From positions 1-49,895 of the forward strand of contig NZ_CABDWS010000015.1 in assembly GCF_901447495.1 (NCBI RefSeq): DNA of 49,895 nucleotides, in the 5' to 3' direction. This document shows, one piece after another, positions 1 through 8,708 of the stretch (position 1 is its first letter; every line of letters starts with the position of its first letter). The notes beneath the pieces are model-generated. The model was not told the origin of the DNA and searched no databases. It was given only the letters and a program-made list of their open reading frames with translations. This stretch comes from Haloimpatiens lingqiaonensis. GTDB lineage: Bacteria; Bacillota; Clostridia; Clostridiales; Clostridiaceae. A program made the translations under genes and the position numbers.

Positions 1-23
1 ACTTTGATATAATTATCTTGCAT
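1..23 (-). CDS. Start of an unidentified gene running out of the window
   Basis: An ATG on the minus strand at 23-21 opens a frame reading MQDNYIK before the window ends. A GGAG ribosome-binding motif lies 7 bases upstream of it. Only seven codons are visible, so nothing can be said about function. The good spacing of the ribosome-binding site is the only support. Confidence 0.35.
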
Positions 24-152
24 TTGCTTTCTCCTTTATTGGGGATATTATTGTTGTTTGCATTACAATAATAGCAAATGCATTTTTTATTTGTAAAGTT
101 TTTCTACACAAGAAATATTAAATAGCCAAAAATAATTTAAAATCCAATATAT

Positions 153-255
153 AAAAACTGCTTTTAATTTTTCAAGTAGTAAATATTAAAAACTATCCAC
201 ACTTATAATTTTGTATTAGTTTTTTTATTTACTTACCTTACTAAAAGCAGTTTTT
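153..255. repeat. Long-loop inverted repeat in the 24-515 intergenic region
   Basis: Arms AAAAACTGCTTTTA (153-166) and TAAAAGCAGTTTTT (242-255) are perfectly complementary over 14 bp and enclose 75 bases. A-tract on the left and T-tract on the right would suit a bidirectional terminator, but the loop is unusually long. The rest of 24-515 is AT-rich; I see no gene in it apart from the leader of the next gene. Confidence 0.5.
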
Positions 256-515
256 TGTTTAAACTTTTAACTTTTCTGTTACTATTTAGCAACTCATTCT
301 TAACCACTAATTTTGTTTTATTGAATATACTATTAGTATACCGTGAATAACACAGTAATCCTTATAAGAATATATATAAAATTATAAATTTTAACTACTA
401 TGATGATTAAATAATTTGTTAAAGTTAATAATCTAAATAGGCTTTTATTTTTACATAGTTATAAATTATTTTTAGCTATTATAATAATTATTTAAATTAT
501 AGGGAGGCTCTTCAA

Positions 516-1355
516 ATGATTTCAAAATTCAATAAAAAGTCTTTATCTTATTTCATTTTAATAATTTGTTTTACATCATTAATAGCAGTTGTTTCATTAT
601 CAAATGCTAAAGCTGCATCTTCTCCTAATTTTAAAAAAACTAATGCAGCCTTAAGAAACACCAATTCACCAAAAGACAACAGTGTTACTTCTAAAGCTAA
701 TATACTAACTAAAGACTCTAATAAAACATTAAATGCTGTATCAGTAGAAAACATTAAATCTTATAACACTAAAAAATGTACTTTAAAACCTGAAAGCCAA
801 AACTTAAATAATGAGCAAAAAAAGCTAAATATTTCAAGTGGTAATATTAATACTAATAACAAAAATACTGATAAAAAAATCAGCAAAAATACTAATACTA
901 TTTCTGATAAAGAAATTATAAATTTATTATTTAATTCATACAACAGCATGAGGAATTTAGAAAGTTTTTATATACATCACACACCCTTCGAAGAATTTAA
1001 TAATCGTACTTATATGAAAATGCCTAAAAGCATAACATCTCATGAATCACTAGTTGCTTATTTAAATAAAACCCTTGGCTTAAATAAATACTTCACTAGC
1101 GATTATACAGAAAGACTTATAAAATATGTATTTTCAAAACAAGTTAACGACCAATATTACATGTTAGTGGGACAATTTGGACAAATTTTCGATATGAAAA
1201 ATGCCAAAATAACATCAACAAAATATGAGGGTAATAAGCTATATGTAACTTACCAAGGATACTATGAACCTAATGATTTAAAAACTGAAAAAGCTACTTT
1301 AATTTTTAATGGTACAAATTGGTTAGTAGATACTGCCACCTTTTCACCTTGGTAA
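516..1355 (+). CDS. Secreted IseA-like DL-endopeptidase inhibitor
   Basis: A 279-residue exported protein. It starts at an ATG with GGGAGG 8 bases upstream. Residues 1 to about 33 are a signal peptide: lysines, a hydrophobic stretch, then SNAKAA. Residues about 34-130 are a low-complexity linker rich in Asn, Lys, Ser and Thr. The C-terminal 145 residues resemble the IseA/YoeB family, which binds and inhibits NlpC/P60 DL-endopeptidases to limit cell-wall autolysis: a helical SYNSMRNLES start, a TYMKMPKSITSHESLVAYL segment and a C-terminal beta-rich part ending TNWLVDTATF. Bacillus IseA is about 180 residues, so the linker is extra. The family call is from memory of the fold pattern and is tentative. 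The gene converges with the minus-strand reductase, and a shared long-loop hairpin lies between them. Confidence 0.6.
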   Translation: MISKFNKKSLSYFILIICFTSLIAVVSLSNAKAASSPNFKKTNAALRNTNSPKDNSVTSKANILTKDSNKTLNAVSVENIKSYNTKKCTLKPESQNLNNEQKKLNISSGNINTNNKNTDKKISKNTNTISDKEIINLLFNSYNSMRNLESFYIHHTPFEEFNNRTYMKMPKSITSHESLVAYLNKTLGLNKYFTSDYTERLIKYVFSKQVNDQYYMLVGQFGQIFDMKNAKITSTKYEGNKLYVTYQGYYEPNDLKTEKATLIFNGTNWLVDTATFSPW

Positions 1356-1369
1356 AATTTATTGCAATT

Positions 1370-1475
1370 AAAAGGGGATATTGCATTAAGGAATTTACTT
1401 ACAATATATTGCATAGAAAATTTAAATCTATCACAATATATTCTAGTATTCATTCTTAGGGCAATATCCCCTTTT
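1370..1475. terminator. Long-loop bidirectional terminator-like inverted repeat
   Basis: AAAAGGGGATATTGC (1370-1384) pairs perfectly over 15 bp with GCAATATCCCCTTTT (1461-1475) between two convergent genes. The 76-base interior has its own weaker pairing (ATAGA/TCTAT) and two direct copies of ACAATATATT. Either strand would give a GC-containing stem followed by U residues. Confidence 0.6.
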
Positions 1476-1516
1476 TCTGTGTCTATTTTAAAAACATAAT
1501 TTTTTCATTTAATTTT

Positions 1517-2404
1517 TTATAATAATTTAAAACCAAGCGCTTCTTCTACTTTTGATTTTCCAATTCTATCAATCATATCTCCAAATCTCTCTTTTTTATT
1601 TCCGTTTTCCTTATAGAAAAGTATGCTTTTTTCTAGTATAGACATTACTTCATCCTTAGAAAAAATTCCTTGTATAGCCTGTCCTGGTCTAGTTTTTTTA
1701 CCCCACTTACCACCTAGATATATTTTAAATCCTTCTTTCTCAACTTCTGCAGCACCAAAATAGCATGCATCTGAACACTTTCCGCAATTAACACATTTGT
1801 CTCTATCTATTACTGCCTTTTGTCCCTCTTCCTTGTTAATGGCTCCATGAACACACACTTTCTCCATGCCGCAATTATTACAAGCTTTGCATTTATCTTC
1901 TTCTATTTTAACTTTTCTCTGTCCTACAATACCAAAGTCATTTAAGTCTGGCTTAATACAGTTATTTGGACAGCCCCCAATACCTATTTTAAATTTATGA
2001 GGAAGTGACACATCTCTCCATCCTTCATAAAAAGTATTGTGTATCTCCTCTGCCAAAGCTTGAGTATCCACTAATCCATATACACAAACAGTTCCTTTAC
2101 AAGCCGTTACTGGTCTTATTTTATCTCCAGTACCCCCACTATACAATCCTAATTCTTTTAATTCATCCTTTACCTTTTCTATATTCTCATACTCTATCCA
2201 TGGGATTTCCACTGTAAGTCTTGTGGTATAACTTACATATCCTCTTCCGTATTTTTCAGCAATTTCACTAATCCTTTTCATCTCTTTAGCTGTATTACAT
2301 CCATTCTTTGTTATAACTCTACAAGCAAAATATCCATCCTGTCTTTGAGGTAAAAATCCTTGTCCCTTTAATTTTTTCTTCTCTTCAGCTGTTATATTTC
2401 CCAT
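1517..2404 (-). CDS. Siroheme nitrite/sulfite reductase-like protein with two [4Fe-4S] clusters
   Basis: Single-chain reductase of the dissimilatory sulfite/nitrite reductase superfamily, similar in plan to the anaerobic sulfite reductase subunit AsrC. The N-terminal half has the ferredoxin-like domain of siroheme reductases. Cys102/Cys107 (CKGTVC) and Cys145/Cys149 (GGCPNNC) are the likely siroheme-[4Fe-4S] ligands. A C-terminal bacterial ferredoxin insert follows, with CxxCxxCx5C (172-184) and CxxCxxCx3C (204-214). I prefer the ATG at 2404, with GGGGG 9 bases upstream, over an in-frame GTG at 2410 that lies too close to it. No asrA/asrB partners are nearby, so the electron donor and true substrate (sulfite or nitrite) are unknown. 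A LysR gene lies upstream in the same direction and may regulate it. Confidence 0.8.
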   Translation of the reverse strand: MGNITAEEKKKLKGQGFLPQRQDGYFACRVITKNGCNTAKEMKRISEIAEKYGRGYVSYTTRLTVEIPWIEYENIEKVKDELKELGLYSGGTGDKIRPVTACKGTVCVYGLVDTQALAEEIHNTFYEGWRDVSLPHKFKIGIGGCPNNCIKPDLNDFGIVGQRKVKIEEDKCKACNNCGMEKVCVHGAINKEEGQKAVIDRDKCVNCGKCSDACYFGAAEVEKEGFKIYLGGKWGKKTRPGQAIQGIFSKDEVMSILEKSILFYKENGNKKERFGDMIDRIGKSKVEEALGFKLL

Positions 2405-2600
2405 ATTCACAATCCCCCTATATTTAATAGTTAGTTTTTAACTTAATAATTTTATACTTGAGGTATTTGCATAATTAATAAATTTAAAATATAACCTCAA
2501 TATATCGTATTTCGGCAATTGATTTTATACCATATATTCATAAGATTTTATTTTAAAAGGAATTATGCAATTTCCTCACTTAATAATTGAACTTTCGCAT

Positions 2601-2736
2601 ATAAACAGAGCTCTTAGCTTCAGATGGAGTTTTTACTCCAACTGAAGGTTAGAGATCGTTATCCAGGGACGTAGCTGCCGTTACCTCCCACTTTGTTAGA
2701 AGTGGGAGTGTTACGGCAGGTAAGTCTCTGGATAAA
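2601..2736 (+). repeat. 136-bp structured repeat, copy 1
   Basis: First of three near-identical copies (others at 15003-15138 and 29054-29189, the last inverted). Hairpin A is CTTCAG.TGGAGT / ACTCCA.CTGAAG with a TTTT loop. Hairpin B is CTCCCACTT / AAGTGGGAG, enclosed by CTGCCGT/ACGGCAG and by an outer stem TTATCCAG/CTGGATAA. There is no coding capacity. It may be a palindrome-type miniature element or a structured RNA. The surrounding stretch 2411-2600 shows no gene. Confidence 0.85.
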
Positions 2737-2863
2737 TTTCAATATTTATATTAGATTAATAACCACATTGCAAATAAACTTACCTCCACTTATTTACGCT
2801 AAAGTGGACACTTATGGGTTAGGTAAAATTCTAACCACAGTTATAGGATACTACTATAGGTGT

Positions 2864-2886
2864 AATAAATCCAATAAGGATTTATT
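2864..2886. repeat. Small hairpin in the gap before the LysR gene
   Basis: AATAAATCC and GGATTTATT pair over 9 bp around an AATAA loop. It lies between the structured repeat and the end of the LysR gene. Its role is unknown; it is not followed by a T-tract on either strand. Nothing else is recognisable in 2737-2972 except a weak TTTCAC/GTGAAA pairing near 2930-2947. Confidence 0.4.
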
Positions 2887-2972
2887 ATGGGGATATAAGC
2901 AGCTTTTATAATAGATATAGTGAACTCTTTCACTTACTTACGGTGAAATGAGCATTCTTTTTTAAAACTAAT

Positions 2973-3866
2973 TTAATCATTACAAATTTGTTCTTTGCAA
3001 AAATTCATAAAGTCTTTTGAAAACTTAGGTTCTCTATTTCCCTTATATATAAAATTAAATTCCCTTTTCATGCTAAAACCTTTTATGGGTACTCTTATTA
3101 ATGTGCCCTCTTTTAATTGCTCCTTAACAGCTTCCTTAGATATAACCGTACACCCTAGATTTTCACACACTAAAGACACTGTGGCACTTATATTATGAAT
3201 TTCCATATGAATATGTTCATCTGTAAGCATGTGCCCAGATTTTATCAAATACTTTTCAAATACTTCTCTAGTTCCAGATCCCTTTTCTCTTAAAATAAGT
3301 TTATCCCTTAAAACTTCCTCCACTGTAACTTCCTCTCTATTAGCAAAGACATGCTTTGGCGACACTACTAATATAAGCTCATCATTTTTAAAAGTAGTAT
3401 ATTTAACCTTAGTTTTATCGAAAGGCCCCTCCACAGCTCCCAAGTCTATATCTCCATTTAAAAGCTTATTTACTATGTTTTCCGTATTATCTATGGTCAA
3501 TATTATATCTATATTGGGGTTTATATCCATGTATGATCTTATTAAATTCGGTATAGTAAATCCCCCTATAGTAAGACTAGCCCCTAGTCTATATTTTTTA
3601 ATAAAAGATGTACTATTTTCCAAAGAATATTCTATAAATTTACTTAGCCTATCTAATTCTAAAGCATTTTCATAAAGAAATTCCCCTTGAGACGTGAGTT
3701 CCAATGTACTCTTTCTCTTCCTAAATAGTTTAACATTATAATATTCTTCCAAAAACTTTATATGCTGTGAAATAGCCGGCTGAGTCATATTTAAAAGAGC
3801 CGCAGCCTTGGTAAAATTTTTAGTTTGCGACACTGTTATAAATGTCCTTAACTTAGTATCTATCAT
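2973..3866 (-). CDS. LysR-family transcriptional regulator
   Basis: 297 residues, the usual LysR length. Residues about 3-62 form the winged helix-turn-helix (FTKAAALLNMTQPAISQHIK), followed by the linker helix. Residues about 90-295 form the two-lobed periplasmic-binding-protein-like effector domain. The effector is not evident from sequence. The next gene downstream in the same direction is the siroheme reductase, so a sulfur- or nitrogen-responsive role is plausible but unproven. The two are separated by about 570 bp containing a structured repeat, so they are probably not one transcript. The start is an ATG with AAGGGTGG upstream. Confidence 0.85.
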   Translation of the reverse strand: MIDTKLRTFITVSQTKNFTKAAALLNMTQPAISQHIKFLEEYYNVKLFRKRKSTLELTSQGEFLYENALELDRLSKFIEYSLENSTSFIKKYRLGASLTIGGFTIPNLIRSYMDINPNIDIILTIDNTENIVNKLLNGDIDLGAVEGPFDKTKVKYTTFKNDELILVVSPKHVFANREEVTVEEVLRDKLILREKGSGTREVFEKYLIKSGHMLTDEHIHMEIHNISATVSLVCENLGCTVISKEAVKEQLKEGTLIRVPIKGFSMKREFNFIYKGNREPKFSKDFMNFCKEQICND

Positions 3867-3977
3867 GTTATACTACCACCCTTGTTTACAATATTATATA
3901 TTGATTGCTGAATAAATGTAGACTTGTAATTACAAATTTAAAAATTACTGCTTATGTTTTTAAATCACTATATTTTC

Positions 3978-4023
3978 TTAACAAAACTACTGCACTTGAA
4001 AATAAATGCAGTAGTTTTGTTAA
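3978..4023. terminator. 17-bp hairpin downstream of the metallopeptidase gene
   Basis: TTAACAAAACTACTGCA (3978-3994) and TGCAGTAGTTTTGTTAA (4007-4023) pair perfectly around a 12-base loop just past the stop of the minus-strand gene at 4029. It lacks a clear T-tract on the minus strand, so termination is likely but not certain. It marks the left edge of the restriction island. Confidence 0.55.
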
Positions 4024-4028
4024 AATAT

Positions 4029-4742
4029 TTATAAGTCAAATTTTATTCCATTATCTCTCAACCAAATTCTTCTCGTTTCGTAGTCTGGCATAACTCCACT
4101 TACCATATTCCAAAACTCTTTAGAATGATCCTTATAATACATATGGCACATCTCATGAACAACTATATAGTCTAATATATAGGCTGGTGCCATAGTACAT
4201 CTCCAGTTAAATAGTAGTTCATCTTTTGATGTGCAACTTGCCCACCTCTTTTTTTGCTCTTTAACTTTAATGCTTTTGGGCTTTTTATTAAAAAAATAGC
4301 TATAATATTTTACTCTTTCATTTATCTTTTGTAGAGCCTTTTCTCTATACCAATCCTCTAGTGCTGCTTTAATTTTTTCTTCATCTTTGGTGTATGTTGT
4401 TACAATAAATTTTCCTCTAAATAATTTTACATCTATACCTTTACTTCTTTCATTTAAAATCAATTGAAGGGTATAGTTTCTGCCCAAATATAGATAAGAC
4501 TCTCCATTTACAGCCTCTCTACTTATTTTATTTACATTTATATTTCTCACTTCATATTGCTTTTGAACTATCCATTTAGCTTTGGATTTAACCTTTTTTA
4601 TTATATCCTCTTCTAAAACTTCCATGGGTGCAACTACATTTACTTCTCCATTAGTTTCTACTTCTATTGCTAATGTTTTTCTGTTGCTAAATTTCACATT
4701 AAATTCTATATCTCTTGTCCCAAAGGTAAACTTTAATTTCAT
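4029..4742 (-). CDS. YgjP/UPF0173-type (DUF45) zinc metallopeptidase
   Basis: 237 residues of the M48-like YgjP family. The zinc motif H196-E-M-C-H200 and a following His206 (KDHSKEFW) are intact. The conserved KRWASC (about 165-170) and FNWR (178-181) segments of the family are also present. Family members are often encoded beside type I restriction genes, as here, directly downstream of hsdR; the reason is not established. The start ATG has AAGGGA 6 bases upstream. A tract of degenerate 7-base repeats separates it from hsdR. Confidence 0.85.
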   Translation of the reverse strand: MKLKFTFGTRDIEFNVKFSNRKTLAIEVETNGEVNVVAPMEVLEEDIIKKVKSKAKWIVQKQYEVRNINVNKISREAVNGESYLYLGRNYTLQLILNERSKGIDVKLFRGKFIVTTYTKDEEKIKAALEDWYREKALQKINERVKYYSYFFNKKPKSIKVKEQKKRWASCTSKDELLFNWRCTMAPAYILDYIVVHEMCHMYYKDHSKEFWNMVSGVMPDYETRRIWLRDNGIKFDL

Positions 4743-4812
4743 TACTTGTCCCTTCTAACTTCTAACTTATTACCTCTTACTTTTTTACTCCTTACTTCTT
4801 ACTTCAACTTAT
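4743..4812. repeat. Degenerate heptamer tract (TTCTAACT / TTCTTACT type)
   Basis: The gap between hsdR and the metallopeptidase gene consists of imperfect 7-base units such as CTTCTAA and CTTCTTA. Similar tracts occur at 12060-12100 and, in a much cleaner form, at 28533-28613. They contain no coding sequence beyond the ribosome-binding site of the downstream gene. Confidence 0.5.
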
Positions 4813-4815
4813 ACC

Positions 4816-7800
4816 TTATGATTCCAAATCCTTATAATGTATTTTAGCAAGTTTCATCATACTTTCTTTTAATTGTTTTATTTTATTTATTACATCTGCT
4901 CCAAACCATTGCCTCAATTTCACCATCTTTGATACTAAAAACATATAAACCTTTTGCTCAATTTGTGAGTATTTAGTTGGGTTTTCTGTCCACCCCATTA
5001 TATACCATTCTTCTCTCATGTTTTTATCAAATTCCTTTGATATTTCCTTTGCTAATTCTATTGTTTCATTTCCTATATATTCTACCCTATCTTCCTTAAC
5101 AACATCTGATGTATCTTCATTTCCACCTTCTAAAACTTCTCTCACTGTCTCAAAAAAAGCAAATTCTTTTTTACTTAATTTTAATTCATCTGCTTTACTT
5201 TGTTCCCCTTTTTCCATTTCCCTATCTATAAATTCTTTAAGTCTAGCCTTTTTCTCTATCCAATCATTTTTAGTTTCTTCTAGTATCTGCTGAAGTTTTT
5301 CAAATAAACTTGTATAAAAAACGGGATTTTCATCTATCTTTAAATTTATAACATTCTTTATAGCATGCTCCATAGAAGATGCTACAGCTTCATCAGAGGC
5401 TTGACTCTCTATCTTAGATTCAAAGTCATCCTCAAATAATGTTATTGGTTCTATCCACCCTATTACTCCATTAGAAGTTAAATGCTCTGAAATCAGTGCC
5501 TTAACCTTTTCTCCACAGTCTGCAATATCTAACTTCTTCTCAGGGGTGAACCTTACCTTTGCCGCTGCTCTAATATAAGACACCCATTTAACATCATTTT
5601 GTATATCGCAAGACACATGCCCTGGCATTAAAGCCTCCACTGCTCCTACAAACTTTTTATAGGCAACTTCAAATTCTACTCTTTTATCCTCTGGTTCAAT
5701 TACTTTTACTAACGCATCTATATCATTATGATCAACACCTGTGAACATCCTCATAACATTTTCCCTATAGGACAGCATTTCATCATATAGTGAACCCATG
5801 GAATCCATCGGCTTACCTAATTCATCTTTATCAAATATGGCTAATGCTTCTTCTAAAAAGTCTAAAACTCCATAGTAATCAACTACATAACCACACTTTT
5901 TACCATCTCCACAAGTTCTATTTACTCTAGCAATAGCCTGTAATAAAGAATGTTCCTTTAGTGGTCTATCTAAATACATTACCTGCTCTATAGGTGCATC
6001 AAAACCCGTTAAAAGCATATCCTTAACTATTAGAAAACATAGTTTACTTTCAGTAGTTTTCTTTTTAAAACTCTTTAATATATCCTTTTGTTCCTCTTTA
6101 GTTGTATGATGCTCCCTTAAATATGGTTCATCATTATTACTTCCAGAGAATATTATTTTACACTCTAATTCTTCTCCTATAATATCCTTCATATGCTTAT
6201 TTAAAGCATTATAGTATTTAACGCATGCTTCCCTAGACACACATACTATTTGTGCTTTAAAACCATTGGGATATATGTATTCTTTATAATGTTTTAGTAT
6301 ATCCTTAGCAACTTCTTCTATTCTTTCCTCCGCTTCTACAACAGTTCTCTTATTGGCATACTTCTGTTTAATAGCTTCTTTCTCTTCATCAGTTTTATCT
6401 TTAAAGGCTTGATCAAATAATTCTTCTAAAGAATCACCTTTAATGTGCAAATCTGGTCTTCTTCACTCATATACTATTTTAACTGTAGCCCCATCCTCAA
6501 CTGCTTGTTTTATAGAATATTGATCTATATATGAACCGAAAGTTCTTGGGGTAGACTTGTCCTCCTTATCAATTGGAGTCCCTGTAAATCCTATAAATGC
6601 AGCATTAGGAAGTGCCGTTCTTAAATTTGCAGCAGTTCCTTTATATTGACTTCTATGCGCTTCGTCTGTCATTACAATAATATTAGCCTTAGTAGATAAA
6701 ACTTCATATTCCTTTTCAAAATATAATTTTTCATTTTGCACTTTATCCTGAAGCTTACTTTCTTCTTTTTCACTTTGGAACTTCTGAATAGTTGTTGTAA
6801 CTATTTGAGCATTGGAATTTTTAAGAAGCCTTTTCATTTCTTCAATACTTTCTGCTCTAACTGGTGTTCCATTCGTTATAGTATTAGTAAAAGTTTCAAA
6901 AATTTGCTCGTCTAAATCTGTTCTATCCGTAACAATCACTATAGTGGCATCAAAAAGTTTATTATGATTTCTTATTTTTCTGGCTAAAAACACCATGGTA
7001 AGAGATTTCCCTGAGCCTTGAGTATGCCAAATAACTCCCCCTTTACTTAAAGGAGTTTTTCCCTCTTCTAATCTCTTTAAAGACTTTTGAACTGCTCTAA
7101 ACTGTTGGTATCTACATACCTTCTTAACTTTCCTGGAATTTTCCTTGTCCACATCATAAACAATGAAGTTTTGCATTATATCAAGAAGATTTTCCTTCTT
7201 AAAAACCCCTTGCAATAATATATTTTGTGGAGTATTTTCAAAATCAAATACATCCTTATTTTCCATAGGATAAGCATCTTTCCACTGTACGTAATGCTTG
7301 TACCCTGAACTTATAGTTCCCATGAATGCAGTATATTTATTTAAAATACATGTAATAAAATTAGTATAGAAAAGCCTTTCTGCTCCTTCTACAAAGTTAG
7401 CCTCTCTGCCGTTCATATACCTTCTAAGTTGCTGAAATCCATCAAACTTTCCTACATTCTCATTAACCTTAGTTTCTTTAAATGGTGATTTGCACTCTAA
7501 TACTGCTATAGGCATACCATTTATAAAAATTACAATATCCGGTCTTATAGTCTCTTGCTGTCCTTTAATAACAAACTGCCTTGTTACTAAAAAATCATTA
7601 TTATCTATTTCTTCAAAATCTATTAACTTAACTGTTTGAGTTTCCTTCTTACCATCAATAACTTGATCCACAGTTAACTGTAAATGAACTATATAATCAT
7701 AAATCTTTTCATTAATCTCTAAAAGACCTGTACCTAAAGACTCTGCTCTGCTAAATTTACGAACAACCTTTTCAGCATTTTCATCAGAAATCCAAGGATT

Positions 7801-7977
7801 TAGTTTCTTTAGAGATGTTTTTATTCTTTTACTTAGTATAACTTCGCTTAAAGTATCACGTTCTCCATAATCAGGAGTCAACTTATCCCCTTCTATAAAA
7901 CCATAACCAAGAACTTCCATTAAGTATTCTATGGCTGGAAGTTCTACTAAGGTTTCTTCGTTGCCTAAACACCCCAT
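4816..7977 (-). pseudogene. hsdR: Type I restriction enzyme R subunit, split by an in-frame TGA
   Basis: HsdR is the motor/nuclease subunit that translocates DNA and cuts it. The reading frame is continuous from 7977 to 4816 (about 1053 codons) except for one TGA at 6465-6463. The upstream part (6463-7977, ATG with AGGA 10 bases ahead) has the PD-(D/E)XK nuclease (RPD ... LECK, about residues 147-165), Walker A TQGSGKS, DEAH and FTGTP helicase motifs. The downstream part (to 4816) has the second RecA-like lobe (LTGFDAP, QAIARVNR) and the C-terminal helical domain. Around the stop the reading is VYE-stop-RRPDLHIKGD, so nothing is missing. The downstream part would need to start at a TTG (6450) without a good ribosome-binding site. 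The simplest reading is a single nonsense substitution abolishing restriction. A domain-split but functional pair, or readthrough, is less likely. Confidence 0.85.
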
Positions 7978-8009
7978 ATTTTTCACATCCTAAAATTACT
8001 ATATATAAT

Positions 8010-8708
8010 TTATTTTTTTTCATTATCATAATATTGTTTAAAATATACATTTAAATTACAATATCTATTTAAAGAATTTTTGCCTTGTTTTATAAAACTC
8101 CAAGTTTCATCATAATTTCCTTTTACGGAAAACTCACTATTATTTATAAAATCAAGAAATTTTTCTTCTTTCCCATAATAATATTCTACAAAATCATCTG
8201 AATATTTATCCTTAAGATTATCATTTAAATTCTGTTCATCATGTAAAACATGCTCTAAGTTGCATGAAAAATAATACATTCTATACTCAGTCTTACTTAT
8301 ACTTGAAGTACTCCATAGTTTGTTTAATATCTTCGATTTTTTATTATTTCTATCAATAGCTTTTGCAGTGTTGCGAGTTAAAATATTATCTGTAGTATAT
8401 ATAAAATTATCCGTGGTATGTTGTTTAATTAATTTATCATCAATATATGCACCATCTGTATCTACTAAATGAACTATTCTTAAAATATCACTTCTTTTAA
8501 ATCTATTAATATTTAAAAATTTTATAATCTCTGTATTAACTTTCTTTATGCAATTTTGAATGGTCGTATCTGTTCTGGTTGTAATGTCCCCGTGTATAAC
8601 ATGAAACTCTATTCTTTCATTCTTTAATAAACGGGAAAGAATCAATGCAAGAGAATTTTTATCAGATATGCCCTCAACAATAAATAAAACTACCTTTTTA
8701 CTCTTCAT
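8010..8708 (-). CDS. Putative TOPRIM-domain nuclease partner of the adjacent ATPase
   Basis: 232 residues, no named family recognised with certainty. The sequence has the hallmarks of a TOPRIM fold: a hydrophobic strand ending in a glutamate (VLFIVEGISDK, Glu12) and a later DxD on a strand end (IVHLVDTDGAY, Asp83 and Asp85). A further motif, YYFSCNLEHVLH (145-156), looks conserved in character. TOPRIM proteins coupled to AAA/ABC-type ATPases act as effectors in OLD, Gabija, PARIS (AriB) and RloA/RloB-like systems. This protein is shorter and does not read like DUF4435 or RloB, so it may be a separate family. Its ATG lies inside the end of the ATPase gene (11-base overlap), implying translational coupling and joint function. 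hsdR follows after 32 bases. Confidence 0.6.
   Translation of the reverse strand: MKSKKVVLFIVEGISDKNSLALILSRLLKNERIEFHVIHGDITTRTDTTIQNCIKKVNTEIIKFLNINRFKRSDILRIVHLVDTDGAYIDDKLIKQHTTDNFIYTTDNILTRNTAKAIDRNNKKSKILNKLWSTSSISKTEYRMYYFSCNLEHVLHDEQNLNDNLKDKYSDDFVEYYYGKEEKFLDFINNSEFSVKGNYDETWSFIKQGKNSLNRYCNLNVYFKQYYDNEKK

Noticed and set aside
2693-2911. 72-codon plus-strand frame over the structured repeat
   Set aside because: It begins inside the hairpin of the repeat, has no ribosome-binding site and no recognisable protein character.
4816-6450. Downstream hsdR half as an independent gene
   Set aside because: It would start at a TTG without a proper ribosome-binding site in the middle of a conserved helicase region, in frame with the upstream half.
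6463-6465. UGA in hsdR as a selenocysteine codon
   Set aside because: No family selenoprotein is known with Sec at this position and no following selenocysteine-insertion hairpin is evident; the codon looks like a mutated Gly or Arg.
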